From Synergistota bacterium (GTDB lineage: Bacteria; Synergistota; GBS-1): 64,000 nt of DNA. The notes beneath the pieces are model-generated. The model was given only the letters and a program-made list of their open reading frames with translations, had not been told where the DNA came from and searched no databases. Location: contig JANXBX010000002.1 in assembly GCA_025060595.1 (NCBI GenBank), positions 144,310-208,309 of the forward strand, in the 5' to 3' direction. A program made the translations under genes and the position numbers. Numbering within the stretch: the stretch's first letter is position 1; every line of letters starts with the position of its first letter. Below are positions 51,765-61,424 of this stretch, piece by piece.

Positions 51765-52026
51765 CATATTAAGACAACATAAGAAGAGAATAGAAAAAGA
51801 AAGAATTAAGATTGAATGGCCTAAGCTTGTGGGAGAAGATCTTGCTAGAAGGACGCAGCCTTTAGAGCTAAAGGATGGATGTCTTGAGGTTGCTGTTCCT
51901 GATGGGGCATGGGCCAAGGAATTCCAATTAAGGGAGGAGAAGTTCTTGGATATGCTGAAAGGATATGATATAAATAAGATAAGGTTTTTCCCAATGCCTA
52001 AGCTCTTTTTAGGGAGGAAGGTGTAA
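51736..52026 (+). CDS. DUF721 (DciA-like) protein
   Basis: The protein has about 96 residues. It matches DUF721: an N-terminal helix (EKLGSIIDNILRQHKK), WPKLVGEDLARRTQPLELKDGCLEVAVPDGAWAKEFQL and a short end. DciA is the helicase loader/operator in bacteria lacking DnaC or DnaI. Location between recF and gyrase genes is common. ATG 51736 is chosen (GAGGTGG upstream) over an earlier ATG at 51709 deep inside recF. Confidence 0.85.
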   Translation: MEKLGSIIDNILRQHKKRIEKERIKIEWPKLVGEDLARRTQPLELKDGCLEVAVPDGAWAKEFQLREEKFLDMLKGYDINKIRFFPMPKLFLGRKV

Positions 52027-52030
52027 AACT

Positions 52031-52267
52031 ATGTATGTCATTTTGGGAGGGGGAAACGTTCTTTCTTCTGATGACATCTTGATGATAATAAATCTTAAAA
52101 GGTGTAATTTTGTAGTTCCGGAAGGGTTAAAGATAGAGGAAGACCCTGAGGGGATGATTCCAAGGACGCTTGTTATAACTGTGGATGGAAGGGGTATTTA
52201 TACAAATTCCATGACCTCGACCATCTTAAATAGAATAAGGAAGTGGAGGAAAGGGGAAAATGTCTAA
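52031..52267 (+). CDS. RemB/YaaB-like (DUF370) protein
   Basis: This 78-residue protein has YVILGGGNVLSSDDILMIINL at the start and VITVDGRGIYTNSMTSTILNRI near the end, as in the DUF370 family of Bacillus RemA/RemB. In Bacillus yaaB (remB) sits between recF and gyrB, as here. RemA regulates biofilm genes as a ring-forming DNA-binding protein; RemB's role is less clear. It overlaps gyrB by 8 bases. Confidence 0.85.
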   Translation: MYVILGGGNVLSSDDILMIINLKRCNFVVPEGLKIEEDPEGMIPRTLVITVDGRGIYTNSMTSTILNRIRKWRKGENV

Positions 52268-54152
52268 GTATACCGCACAGGAGATAGATGTTCTTGAGGG
52301 TATAGAGGCTGTAAGAAAACGTCCTGGGATGTATATAGGTGATACCGGTAAGAGGGGGTATCATCATCTTCTCTTCGAGGTTCTTGACAACTCTGTAGAT
52401 GAGGCATTGGCAGGCTATTGTAGTTTCATTCAAGTGGTTTTAAGAAAGGATGGCAAGGCAACCGTTTTTGATAATGGGAGAGGAATACCTGTAGATATAC
52501 ATCCTAAGACGGGAAAGTCTGCCTTGGAGACCGTTTTAACCTATCTTCATGCGGGAGGAAAATTTTCGAAAAAGGTTTATAAGGTTTCGGGAGGACTTCA
52601 CGGCGTTGGCGTATCTGTCGTTAACGCCTTGAGCGAGGAGCTTGAAGTTAGGGTTTTTAGAGAAGGAAAGGTCTTTATGCAGAGGTATAAAAGGGGGAAG
52701 GCGATCGAAGAGCTTAAAGTGGTTGGCTTCTCCGCTCAAACAGGGACGGAAGTAACCTTTAAGCCAGATCCGGAGATATTTGAAAGGGGATTAAGCTTCG
52801 ATTATGACATTGTGAGTGAAAGGATTCGTGAGATAGCCTTCTTGGTTCCGGGCCTTAAGATATCCCTTAAGGATGAAAGGGCAGGAAAAGAGGAAACCTT
52901 TTATGAGGAGAAAGGAATACATAGCTTTGTAAAGTTTCTATGTGGGGATAAGGAGGAGATTTATGCTCCACTGATTCTCTCTGGTGAGAAGGAAGATGTA
53001 GAGATAGAGGTAGCTTTCACTCACGTAGATGACGTAGAAGAGAGGATTTATGCCTTTGCTAATCTTATAAAAAACGTGGAAGGAGGAACCCATCTTATAG
53101 GCTTTAAGTCAGCTTTGACTAAGGTAGTAAACGATTTAGCGAGAACTCACGAGATACTTAAGGCGAAAGATCCTAAACTAAGTTGGGAGGATCTGAAAGA
53201 GGGGATAGTAGGAGTAGTTTCCATTAAGTTACCCGAGCCCCAGTTTGAGGGGCAGACTAAAACTAAGCTTGGAAACCCAAATGTGAGATCAATAGTTGAG
53301 GAAGTTCTTAAAGATAAATTAACCCTTGCTTTTGAGGGAAACCTTAAGATTTTATCTGAGATCGTATCAAGAGCCCTGAGAAGTCATCAAGCGAGAGAGG
53401 CAGCCAAGAAGGCGAGAGATCTCGTTAGAAGAAAGAGCTTACTTTTAAGCGACTCTTTACCAGGTAAGCTCGCTGATTGCCAGACTAGAGATCCTGAAAA
53501 GGCTGAGCTTTTCATAGTGGAAGGGGAATCTGCTGGGGGTTCAGCAAAACAGGGAAGAGATAGAGCCTTTCAAGCGATATTGCCGTTAAAGGGAAAGATT
53601 TTAAATGTAGAGAAGGCTACTTTCTCTAAGATATTGAATAACGAAGAAATAAGGGCTTTGATATCGGCTCTTGGTACGGGCATTGGAGAAAACTTTGATA
53701 TTAATAAGCTTAGATATCACAAGATAATACTTATGACTGATGCGGATATAGATGGTGCTCACATAAGGGCTCTTTTACTTACCTTTTTCTTTAGATATGC
53801 TAGACAGATAATAGAAAAGGGGCATCTTTATATAGCACAGCCTCCTCTTTATTATGTTAAGCTAGGTAAAAGCGAGAGATTCTTATATAAAGAGGAGGAG
53901 CTTCAGAAGCTATTGAAAGAGTGTGATGGAGAGAAGTTGCTGGTTCAAAGATACAAAGGCTTAGGAGAGATGAACCCAGAGACTCTCTGGAGGACGACGA
54001 TGGATCCAGGGATGAGGTCCTTATATAGGGTTACTATTAAAGATGCTATTGAGGCAGAAAGGCTTCTTGAAATCTTAATGGGGGATAGGGTTGAGCCTAG
54101 GAGAAGGTTTATTCAAGAGCATGCAAAGGAGGTTAGGAATCTCGACATATGA
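52260..54152 (+). CDS. gyrB: DNA gyrase subunit B
   Basis: The protein has 630 residues. The GHKL ATPase domain shows [15 protein letters not shown] and [14 protein letters not shown]. The TOPRIM domain shows [16 protein letters not shown] and [16 protein letters not shown]. It ends [17 protein letters not shown], the normal C-terminus. It overlaps gyrA by 4 bases (ATGATGG), so the two subunits are cotranslated. With GyrA it introduces negative supercoils. Confidence 0.97.
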   Translation: MSKYTAQEIDVLEGIEAVRKRPGMYIGDTGKRGYHHLLFEVLDNSVDEALAGYCSFIQVVLRKDGKATVFDNGRGIPVDIHPKTGKSALETVLTYLHAGGKFSKKVYKVSGGLHGVGVSVVNALSEELEVRVFREGKVFMQRYKRGKAIEELKVVGFSAQTGTEVTFKPDPEIFERGLSFDYDIVSERIREIAFLVPGLKISLKDERAGKEETFYEEKGIHSFVKFLCGDKEEIYAPLILSGEKEDVEIEVAFTHVDDVEERIYAFANLIKNVEGGTHLIGFKSALTKVVNDLARTHEILKAKDPKLSWEDLKEGIVGVVSIKLPEPQFEGQTKTKLGNPNVRSIVEEVLKDKLTLAFEGNLKILSEIVSRALRSHQAREAAKKARDLVRRKSLLLSDSLPGKLADCQTRDPEKAELFIVEGESAGGSAKQGRDRAFQAILPLKGKILNVEKATFSKILNNEEIRALISALGTGIGENFDINKLRYHKIILMTDADIDGAHIRALLLTFFFRYARQIIEKGHLYIAQPPLYYVKLGKSERFLYKEEELQKLLKECDGEKLLVQRYKGLGEMNPETLWRTTMDPGMRSLYRVTIKDAIEAERLLEILMGDRVEPRRRFIQEHAKEVRNLDI

Positions 54153-56512
54153 TGGAGAGGGTTTTAAGCTTAGGTTTTGAAGATGAACTTAAATATAGCT
54201 ATCTTGACTATGCGATGAGCGTAATCGTTGGGAGAGCGATCCCCGATGCGAGAGACGGCCTTAAACCTGTTCAAAGAAGAATACTTTTTGCTATGAAGGA
54301 GCTAAACTTAAGGCCAGGCTCTCCCTTTAAAAAGAGCGCTCGCGTAGTTGGAGAGGTTTTAGGTAAATATCATCCTCATGGAGATGCTTCAGTATACGAG
54401 GCTTTGGTGAGGATGGCCCAGGACTTTTCTTATCGTTATACTCTTGTTGATGGGCAGGGAAACTTCGGTTCGATTGATGGGGATCCTCCTGCAGCTATGA
54501 GATATACGGAGGCGAGACTTTCCCCCCTTGGTATGGAGCTTCTAGGAGAGCTTGAGGAGGAGACCGTTGATTGGATGCCGAATTTTGATGGTTCTTTGGA
54601 GGAGCCGTCGGTCTTACCCGCTAAGTTTCCCAATCTTTTGGTCAATGGTACATCGGGTATAGCGGTAGGGATGGCCTCTTCCATCCCCTCTCATAACTTG
54701 GGAGAGATTATAGACGCTTTAATCTATCTTATAGATAACCCCCAAGCCACTGTAAACGAGATTATGAGATTTGTTCCGGGTCCGGACTTTCCAACGGGAG
54801 GAATAGTTTGTGGAGTTGAGGGTATTAAAGAGTACATGGAAACGGGTAGGGGGAAGATCCTTTTAAGGGGAAGAGCTCACATAGAGAGAGGAAAAGTTAA
54901 CAGGATAGTCATAACCGAGATACCTTACAATGTAAGTAAAGCTTTGCTTATAAAAAGCATTGCTGATTTAGTTAAGATGAAGAAGATAGAGGGAATATCT
55001 GATCTAAGGGATGAAAGCGATAGAAGAGGTATGCGTATAGTTATCGAGCTTAGTAAGGGGGCCTCGCCTGAGGCAATTCTTGGCTTTCTCTACAAACATA
55101 CTCAACTTGAGACCACCTTTGGAGTAATAAATCTCGCTCTAGTTGATAACGCTCCAAGAGTGATGGGAATAAAGGACATGATGCAGGTGTATATCGATCA
55201 CAGAAAAGAGGTTGTAAGAAGGAGGACCTCTTTTAGGCTCAAAAATGCGGAAAGAAGGGCCCATATACTTTTGGGTTTTAAGATAGCGCTTGACCATATA
55301 GACTTGGTTATTTCTCTTATAAGAGGCTCTCAGACTCAGGAGGAAGCTAAGGTGAAGCTTATGGAGCGTCTAAGTCTGAGCGAGCTTCAGGCAGAGGAGA
55401 TACTTAAGATGCCCTTAGGTAGATTGACTAACTTGGAAAGAAGTAAGATAGAGGAGGAGCTTGAGGAGAAGCTGAAGCTTATAGCAGAGCTTAAAGGCAT
55501 TCTTGAAAGCGAAAGCAAGCTTCTTTCTTTGATAAAGGAGGAGCTTCTCGAAATAAAGGGTAAATATGGGGATAAAAGAAGGACGGAGATCTTGAAATTT
55601 GTTCCTGAGGAGCCGGAGATTCCCGCTAAGAAGTTTATAGTGACGCTCTCTCGTGAAGGGTACCTGAGGTTTAGAGAAGAGGGAGAAAGAAGAGGAAGAA
55701 TGAAGCTTGAGCTTATAGAGGGAGATGTTCCTCTTATGGGAACGGGCGCTGAGACGGGTGATAAGCTTTTGATCTTTACCTCCGCGGGGAAGGTGTTTTC
55801 TCTTGAGCTTGATGAAAAAATTCCCTTACAGGCGTTTAGTGGAAGGGGGATAAACTTAAGGGTTCTCTTCGATCTTGGGGATGACAGACCTGTGGCTTTC
55901 AAGGTTTTAAGAGAGGGAGAGTATATCTATCTTTTCACGAAAAGGGGGTTGGTGAAGAAGATAGAAGTAACCCTTCTTGGTGATATGAAAAGAAGGTCGG
56001 GAAGGAGGTTAATTAGGCTTGATGAGGGTGACGAGATAGTTAGAGTTAGGTTTGGAGGAGATTCTGAGGAGATGGTGCTTCTTTCGAGTGCCGGCAAAGG
56101 GTTCAGGATAAGGACTTCTTTTATAAGGGCCTCAAATCCTGCAACTGGTGGCGTCAGAGCCATGGTTTTATCGGAAGAAGAAGCGCTTGTAGGAGCTGAT
56201 ATCCTAAAAGGTGATAAGGTTTTAGTGGTTACCTCTTACGGGTATGTTAAAGGGCTTCCCATTGAGGAGATACCATTCAGAAGCGGACCTGGAAGAGGAG
56301 CCTATATCTATCCGCCGAGTGATAAGCATGGCCGGGTTATAGGATGCTGGAGCTTTGGCCACGATGCTGAAATTTTAGCAATAAGCAGAAAAGGGGTTAT
56401 ACTTAAGATTAAGGCTGAGGATATTCCCATTTTGACAAGGGAGAAAAAGGGTCAAAGGCTCTTTGAGCTTGAGGAGGGGGATGAGATAGTTGATGTTTTA
56501 TTTAGCGCCTGA
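54149..56512 (+). CDS. gyrA: DNA gyrase subunit A
   Basis: This 787-residue subunit opens with the winged-helix region [25 protein letters not shown]. The QRDR segment is [20 protein letters not shown] and the catalytic Tyr is in [13 protein letters not shown] (about residue 118). A coiled coil and a C-terminal beta-pinwheel with degenerate GxxxG-type repeats follow. The GyrA-box, usually QRRGGKG, seems to be present as the variant SGRGIN in the pinwheel, so I call gyrase from pairing with gyrB next to oriC rather than from that box alone. Confidence 0.95.
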   Translation: MMERVLSLGFEDELKYSYLDYAMSVIVGRAIPDARDGLKPVQRRILFAMKELNLRPGSPFKKSARVVGEVLGKYHPHGDASVYEALVRMAQDFSYRYTLVDGQGNFGSIDGDPPAAMRYTEARLSPLGMELLGELEEETVDWMPNFDGSLEEPSVLPAKFPNLLVNGTSGIAVGMASSIPSHNLGEIIDALIYLIDNPQATVNEIMRFVPGPDFPTGGIVCGVEGIKEYMETGRGKILLRGRAHIERGKVNRIVITEIPYNVSKALLIKSIADLVKMKKIEGISDLRDESDRRGMRIVIELSKGASPEAILGFLYKHTQLETTFGVINLALVDNAPRVMGIKDMMQVYIDHRKEVVRRRTSFRLKNAERRAHILLGFKIALDHIDLVISLIRGSQTQEEAKVKLMERLSLSELQAEEILKMPLGRLTNLERSKIEEELEEKLKLIAELKGILESESKLLSLIKEELLEIKGKYGDKRRTEILKFVPEEPEIPAKKFIVTLSREGYLRFREEGERRGRMKLELIEGDVPLMGTGAETGDKLLIFTSAGKVFSLELDEKIPLQAFSGRGINLRVLFDLGDDRPVAFKVLREGEYIYLFTKRGLVKKIEVTLLGDMKRRSGRRLIRLDEGDEIVRVRFGGDSEEMVLLSSAGKGFRIRTSFIRASNPATGGVRAMVLSEEEALVGADILKGDKVLVVTSYGYVKGLPIEEIPFRSGPGRGAYIYPPSDKHGRVIGCWSFGHDAEILAISRKGVILKIKAEDIPILTREKKGQRLFELEEGDEIVDVLFSA

Positions 56513-57164
56513 GGGAAGGAGGCTAATCTATTTTAGCTTTGCTATATTTGTTTTTTTATCCCTTATTCACCCTTTGTTTTCTATTCCCTTTTTAGTAATC
56601 TTTTTCTTTTTGGTTTATTTCTTTAGGGACCCAGAAAGAGAGATACCTCAGGATAACAATTTAATTCTTTCTCCTGCCGATGGAAGGGTATTGGAGGTAG
56701 TAGAATCCTATGATAATAGATTTTTAAAATCTGAGGCAAAGAAGGTAAGCATTTTTATGAGCTTACTTAATGTCCATGTGAATCGTTCTCCTATAGATGG
56801 AAAGGTGGTTTATCGTGATTACGTTCGAGGCTTTAAAAAGATGGCCTTTGGTTCTAAATCCTCTAAGCTAAACGAAAGAAGCTATTTAGGAATAGAGGGA
56901 AAGATAAAGGTTCTCTTGGTCCAGGTGGCTGGATTCGTAGCTCGCAGAATAGTGACTTATCCTAAAGAAGGAGACTTTCTAAGGAAGGGAGATAGAATAG
57001 GTATAATAAAGTTCGGATCCCGGGTGGATCTTTATCTTCCTACTTCTGTTGAGCTTTTCGTTAAAGTGGGAGATAGGGTAAAAGCAGGAGAAACGATATT
57101 GGGGGTGATAAATAAAGATGAAAATGAAGAAAGAAAGGTGGCCGAACTTTCTAACGAGCGGTAA
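56493..57164 (+). CDS. psd: Phosphatidylserine decarboxylase proenzyme
   Basis: This protein of about 223 residues converts phosphatidylserine to phosphatidylethanolamine. Two membrane helices ([18 protein letters not shown], then [18 protein letters not shown]) precede the catalytic part with [10 protein letters not shown] and [15 protein letters not shown]. The self-cleavage site is the GS of [13 protein letters not shown], where the Ser becomes the pyruvoyl cofactor; this is the short archaeal/Bacteroidota-like type. ATG 56493 is preferred; TTG 56490 is equally placed. It overlaps gyrA by 20 bases and pssA by 47 bases. Confidence 0.93.
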   Translation: MFYLAPEGRRLIYFSFAIFVFLSLIHPLFSIPFLVIFFFLVYFFRDPEREIPQDNNLILSPADGRVLEVVESYDNRFLKSEAKKVSIFMSLLNVHVNRSPIDGKVVYRDYVRGFKKMAFGSKSSKLNERSYLGIEGKIKVLLVQVAGFVARRIVTYPKEGDFLRKGDRIGIIKFGSRVDLYLPTSVELFVKVGDRVKAGETILGVINKDENEERKVAELSNER

Positions 57165-57837
57165 CTTAATGTGTGGGGTTTTAGCGCTGATATTGCTTAC
57201 GCAAGGGCATGTTATGGCTGCTAGCGGACTCATACTTATCGCTATAGCTTTCGACTTTCTCGATGGAAAGATAGCGAGGATGTTGGGAGTAAGTGGAGAT
57301 TTTGGTAAGGAGTTTGACTCTCTTGCGGATATCGTCTCTTTTGGAGCTGCTCCTGCAATATTAATGTATGTTTATTCTCTTAATATGTATGCTCTATTCG
57401 GGGCTATGGTAGGGGTGATTTACGTTATCTGTGGGGCTTTAAGGCTTGCGAGATTTAACCTTATGAAATCTAGGCCTTACTTTTTGGGTTTACCTATAAC
57501 TGCAGCAGGTGGGTTCATATCAAGCATCGTTATCTCGGGCATTTCCTTTCCTGCCGAATCTTTAATTGCCATAATTCTTGCAGTTTCTTATTTAATGGTT
57601 AGCAAAATAAAATATGGTAACTTGAAAAAGATATCAAAGTTAAATCAGCTTAATATGAGGGTTTTTCTTTTCCTTCTTTTTGGATTTTGTAGCCTTTCAG
57701 TTTTATCCTTACGGATAGCTCCCTTTGTAGCTATGACAATATATGTTTTAAGCGGTCCCTTGGGAATAAACTGGGGTAAGATCTTGGCGAAAAGAGGGGA
57801 AGGGGATGAGGAAGGTGAAGAGGGCGAAGAGGCTTGA
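57118..57837 (+). CDS. pssA: CDP-diacylglycerol-serine O-phosphatidyltransferase
   Basis: This 239-residue membrane enzyme has the complete CDP-alcohol phosphotransferase motif DFLDGKIARMLGVSGDFGKE followed by FDSLADIVSFG (D-x2-DG-x2-AR-x8-G-x3-D-x3-D, about residues 44-66). It makes the phosphatidylserine that Psd decarboxylates. It has about seven membrane helices and a short acidic tail. It overlaps psd upstream and the creatininase-family gene downstream. Confidence 0.95.
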   Translation: MKMKKERWPNFLTSGNLMCGVLALILLTQGHVMAASGLILIAIAFDFLDGKIARMLGVSGDFGKEFDSLADIVSFGAAPAILMYVYSLNMYALFGAMVGVIYVICGALRLARFNLMKSRPYFLGLPITAAGGFISSIVISGISFPAESLIAIILAVSYLMVSKIKYGNLKKISKLNQLNMRVFLFLLFGFCSLSVLSLRIAPFVAMTIYVLSGPLGINWGKILAKRGEGDEEGEEGEEA

Positions 57838-58567
57838 GGAGTTAACATGGGAGGATGTTGAAAGAGAAGAGGGAATTGTGATTATACCTGTTGGAAGTGT
57901 GGAACAGCACGGAAGGCATCTCCCCTTAGGGACGGATTCTATGGTTGCCATAGGGCTTGCGGAAGAAGCCTCTAGAAGAACAGGCGTTCCTGTGGCTCCT
58001 CCCTTATGGTATGGATGGTCTCCTCATCACATGGTTTTACCTGGAACTGTAACAGTGAGGCCAGAGGTGCTTGAGGAGCTTTTATATGACATAATGGCCT
58101 CTCTTTCTGAACACGGATTTAAGCATTTTATAGTGATAAATGGACATAGGGTGGTTAATGTCCCTTGGATTCAGCTTGCTGCCTCCAGGGTAAAGGAGGA
58201 TTTCGATGTTGAGGTTTACATCTTCGATCCTGCTTATGTCTCTAAAGAGTTAGGCATTGGAGAGTTGGGTCATGCGGAGGAAATAGAAACTTCACACATG
58301 ATGGTATTAAGACCCGAGCTTTTAAGGAAAGACAAGATCGTTGACTCTTCTCCCAAAGAGACCTTTTTATATCACTTTGATCCTGCCTCTTTAAAGGATA
58401 CTTTGTGTTACATTCCTTCAAGAAAGCGTATGGAAGAGCTTGCAAGAGAATCTGGGGGAGTTAATGGTAGACCTTCAAAGGCCTCATTGGAAATTGGGAT
58501 GAAGTACCATGAACATCTTGTGAATAGGCTCGTTGAGCTTATAGAGCGTATAAGGGGGGTGAAATGA
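57806..58567 (+). CDS. Creatininase family amidohydrolase
   Basis: This 253-residue protein has the metal-binding creatininase pattern: IPVGSVEQHGRHLPLGTDS (Glu, His and Asp ligands), INGHRVVNVP in place of the usual NGHGGN, and GHAEEIETSHMM with a further His/Glu pair. Relatives hydrolyse cyclic amides such as creatinine or a flavin/cofactor intermediate. The changed NGHGGN loop suggests a different substrate. It overlaps pssA by 32 bases and the aminotransferase by 4 bases. Confidence 0.88.
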   Translation: MRKVKRAKRLEELTWEDVEREEGIVIIPVGSVEQHGRHLPLGTDSMVAIGLAEEASRRTGVPVAPPLWYGWSPHHMVLPGTVTVRPEVLEELLYDIMASLSEHGFKHFIVINGHRVVNVPWIQLAASRVKEDFDVEVYIFDPAYVSKELGIGELGHAEEIETSHMMVLRPELLRKDKIVDSSPKETFLYHFDPASLKDTLCYIPSRKRMEELARESGGVNGRPSKASLEIGMKYHEHLVNRLVELIERIRGVK

Positions 58568-59451
58568 TGGAAAGACTTGTTTATGTTAATGGAGAGTTTT
58601 TACCGGCAAGGGAGGCCAAGGTTTCCGTTTACGATAAGGGTTTTCTCTTTGGAGATGGCGTATTCGAAGGAATAAGGGCTTATAATGGTAGGATCTTTAG
58701 GCTTGATGAGCATCTAGTTAGGCTTTATAAGTCTGCTAAAGCTATTCTTTTAAACATACCCTTGTCCTTTGAGGAGATGAGGGCTGCTGTTATAGAAACG
58801 GTGAAAAGAAATAATCTAAAAGATGCTTATATAAGGCTGATCGTAACAAGAGGTATAGGGGACTTAGGGCTTGACATAACTAAATGCAAAAATCCTACGG
58901 TTGTTATAATAGCTGATGAGATAGCTCTCTTTCCAAAGGAGATATATGAGAAGGGAATAGAGGTGATAACTTCATCCATAAGGGCCTCTTATGGGGATAT
59001 TATTCCACCTCAGATAAAGAGCTTAAACTATCTTTCTCATATATTAGCTAAATGGGAAGCGACGAGGGCCGGTGTGGCAGAAGCCATTCTCCTTTCAAGA
59101 GAGGGATACGTTACGGAAGGTTCGGCGGAAAACATCTTTATAGTTAAGGATAAATGCCTGATAACTCCCCCTTCCTGGGTAGGGATATTGGAGGGAATAA
59201 CAAGGGAAGCCGTTCTTGAAATAGCATGGGATATAGAAGAAGTGGAAGACATTATAGAGGATGTTTTTACAAGGTACGACCTTTATGTGGCTGATGAGTG
59301 CTTCCTTTGTGGTACTGCGGCTGAGGTTGTTCCTGTGGTTAAGGTAGATGGAAGGATTATAGGGGATGGAAAACCAGGGCCTATTACCCGGGAAATAATG
59401 AATAGATTTAGGGAGCTTGTTTCTAAGGAGGGGGTGGAGATATACCTTTAA
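58564..59451 (+). CDS. ilvE: Class IV aminotransferase, branched-chain type
   Basis: This 295-residue PLP enzyme shows VYVNGEFLPAREAKVSVYDKGFLFGDGVFEGIRAY at the start. The PLP-lysine region is IKSLNYLSHILAKWEA, with EGSAENIF binding phosphate. The YVADECFLCGTAAEVVPV segment is typical of IlvE. It would transaminate branched-chain amino acids with 2-oxoglutarate. Next to butyrate-kinase genes it probably feeds or serves branched-chain acid fermentation (inference). A Noc-box-like sequence lies inside (59383-59396). Confidence 0.92.
   Translation: MMERLVYVNGEFLPAREAKVSVYDKGFLFGDGVFEGIRAYNGRIFRLDEHLVRLYKSAKAILLNIPLSFEEMRAAVIETVKRNNLKDAYIRLIVTRGIGDLGLDITKCKNPTVVIIADEIALFPKEIYEKGIEVITSSIRASYGDIIPPQIKSLNYLSHILAKWEATRAGVAEAILLSREGYVTEGSAENIFIVKDKCLITPPSWVGILEGITREAVLEIAWDIEEVEDIIEDVFTRYDLYVADECFLCGTAAEVVPVVKVDGRIIGDGKPGPITREIMNRFRELVSKEGVEIYL
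59383..59396. promoter_or_regulatory. Noc-box-like site within ilvE
   Basis: ATTACCCGGGAAAT differs at one position from the Noc-binding consensus ATTTCCCGGGAAAT found perfectly at 43137. It lies in coding DNA on the other side of oriC, as expected if such sites are scattered around the chromosome. Confidence 0.5.
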
Positions 59452-60517
59452 GATATTAGTAGTAAATCCAGGATCAACTTCTACAAAGATAGCATCTTTT
59501 ATAGATGAGAAGGAAGCTTGGCGTGAAGTTATATATCACTCTAAGGAAGAGCTTTCGCAATTTAAGGGTTTTATTGAGCAAAGGGATTTTAGAAAGGATC
59601 TTATTTGTAAGCTTTTGGATAGAAGGGGTGAAAGCCTATCTAATTATGATGCCTTTGTGGGGATAGGTGGTCTTATCGATCCGGTAGAGGGTGGAACCTA
59701 TCTTTTAACTCCAAAGCTTCTTGAGGATTTAAAGAGAGGAGGTCCATGGGAGCACGTATCTAACTTAGGAGGAATAATAGCTTTTGAGCTTGCGAGCGAA
59801 TTTGGAAAACCTGCCTTCATAGTGGATCCTGTTTCTGTAGATGAATTTCAAGAACTTGCTTATTATACAGGCTTACCCTTCGTAAGGAGGGTAAGCCTTG
59901 TTCATGCTTTAAATATAAAGGCTGTTTCGAGAAAAGCCTCTAAGGATATAGGGAAAAAGCTTGAAGAAACCAGTTTTGTTGTTGCTCATCTCGGAGGAGG
60001 TTTTTCTATAGCTGCAGTTAAGGGCGGTAGGATAATAGATGCGAATGTGGCTAACGATATGGGACCGTACTCTCCTGAAAGAAGCGGTGGCCTTCCCCCA
60101 CTTTCTCTGATTAAGTATGCCTCAGAAAGCGGGCTCTCTCTGTCTGAGATAAAAAGGGTTCTTGGAGGCAAGGGAGGACTTAAAGCCTATCTTGGTACTA
60201 CCGACTTAAGGGATGTAAGAGAGAGGATAAAAAAGGGGGATGATTACGCTAAATTAGTTTATAAGGGGATGGTCTATCAGATAGCAAAAGAGATAGGAGC
60301 CATGACCGCAGTTTTAAAGGGAGACATTGATGCTATAGTTATAACAGGTGGTATGGCTAACGATGAAGAGCTGATAAAAGACCTTGGGGAGTTTATTGGA
60401 TGGCTTTCCAAGGTCTTAGTTTATAAGGGAGAGTTTGAGATGGAGGCTTTAGCCTTTGGGGCTTTGAGAGTTCTCAAGGGGGAGGAAAAGGCGAGGCTTT
60501 ACAAGGAGGTAGGCTGA
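59417..60517 (+). CDS. buk: Butyrate kinase
   Basis: This kinase of up to 366 residues makes ATP and butyrate (or branched-chain acids) from the acyl phosphate. The ASKHA motifs are KILVVNPGSTSTKIASF, VVAHLGGGFSIAAVKGGRIIDANVANDMGPYSPERSG (seen in pieces about residues 193-230) and VITGGMANDEEL. The only standard in-frame start is TTG 59417, but the family normally begins at KILVVNPGS, eleven codons later. A strong AAGGAGGGGGTGG (59425-59437) lies in between with no standard codon after it, so the true start is uncertain. Confidence 0.93.
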   Translation: MFLRRGWRYTFKILVVNPGSTSTKIASFIDEKEAWREVIYHSKEELSQFKGFIEQRDFRKDLICKLLDRRGESLSNYDAFVGIGGLIDPVEGGTYLLTPKLLEDLKRGGPWEHVSNLGGIIAFELASEFGKPAFIVDPVSVDEFQELAYYTGLPFVRRVSLVHALNIKAVSRKASKDIGKKLEETSFVVAHLGGGFSIAAVKGGRIIDANVANDMGPYSPERSGGLPPLSLIKYASESGLSLSEIKRVLGGKGGLKAYLGTTDLRDVRERIKKGDDYAKLVYKGMVYQIAKEIGAMTAVLKGDIDAIVITGGMANDEELIKDLGEFIGWLSKVLVYKGEFEMEALAFGALRVLKGEEKARLYKEVG

Positions 60518-60518
60518 A

Positions 60519-61424
60519 GTGGAAGATTTAAGCGAATTGCTTAACATGGCGAGAGATGTCGGTAAGAGAAGGATAGCTATAGTTGCTGCGGAGGATGAGG
60601 ATGTCGTTGAATCGGCATATCTTTCGGTAAGAGAGGGGATCGCTAGCGTTGTACTGTTAGGTAATCAAGATAAAATTTGGAGTATATCGAAGGAAAGGAA
60701 TTTTAACCTAGAAGGAATGGAGATCTTGGGAACAAGTGACTCTATTTCTGCGGCTCAGATGGCAGTTAAGATGGTTAGAAGTGGCGAGGTAGACCTTTTA
60801 ATGAAGGGGCTCATTAAGACTGCGGATCTTCTTAAGGTGGTCTTGGATAAGGAGATCGGCCTTAGGACTGGAAAGCTTTTGAGTCATATTTTTTTGGTTG
60901 AAGTTCCTCGAAAAAGAAGATGGTATGCTTTGACCGATGCCGCTATAGTAGTTTCTCCTGGGATTCCTGAGAAGGTACAGATAATAGAGAATGCTATAGA
61001 TCTAATGCATTACTTGGGAATTAAAGAGCCAAAGGTAGCTCTCCTTGCAGCGATTGAGACCGTTAATCCTGCTATGCCGACCACTGTGGAGGCGGCTGCC
61101 ATAACCTTGATGGGCTTAAGGGGTCAGATAAAAGGGGCTATTATCGATGGACCATTGGCTCTTGATGTTGCTATAGATGAAAGATGTGCTAAGATAAAGG
61201 GAGTTAGAAGCCCTGTAGCTGGTAACGCTGATGTGCTTATTGTTCCAAACGTGGAGGCAGGCAATATGATGGGTAAGGCTCTGATTCAAGCTGGAGGAGG
61301 AAGGGCTGCAGGTGTGGTTATGGGTGCTTTAAAGCCTATAGTTATGACTTCGAGGGCTCAGAATGTGGAAAGCAGGCTTCTTTCTATAGCTTTAGGGGTA
61401 TTTTTAGTAGGGAGGATGAACTGA
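60519..61424 (+). CDS. ptb: Phosphate butyryltransferase
   Basis: This 301-residue phosphate acyltransferase (PTA_PTB family) has RRIAIVAAEDEDVVESAYLSVREGIA, LLMKGLIKTADLLKVVLD, LTDAAIVVSPGIPEKVQI, IDGPLALDVAIDE and VPNVEAGNMMGKALI. It converts butyryl-CoA, or branched-chain acyl-CoA, to the acyl phosphate used by butyrate kinase. GTG 60519 follows AAGGAGGT, 1 base after the buk stop. Confidence 0.95.
   Translation: MEDLSELLNMARDVGKRRIAIVAAEDEDVVESAYLSVREGIASVVLLGNQDKIWSISKERNFNLEGMEILGTSDSISAAQMAVKMVRSGEVDLLMKGLIKTADLLKVVLDKEIGLRTGKLLSHIFLVEVPRKRRWYALTDAAIVVSPGIPEKVQIIENAIDLMHYLGIKEPKVALLAAIETVNPAMPTTVEAAAITLMGLRGQIKGAIIDGPLALDVAIDERCAKIKGVRSPVAGNADVLIVPNVEAGNMMGKALIQAGGGRAAGVVMGALKPIVMTSRAQNVESRLLSIALGVFLVGRMN

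Noticed and set aside
55387-55902. A 171-codon minus-strand open frame under gyrA
   Set aside because: Low-complexity Ser-rich shadow of the GyrA coiled-coil region.
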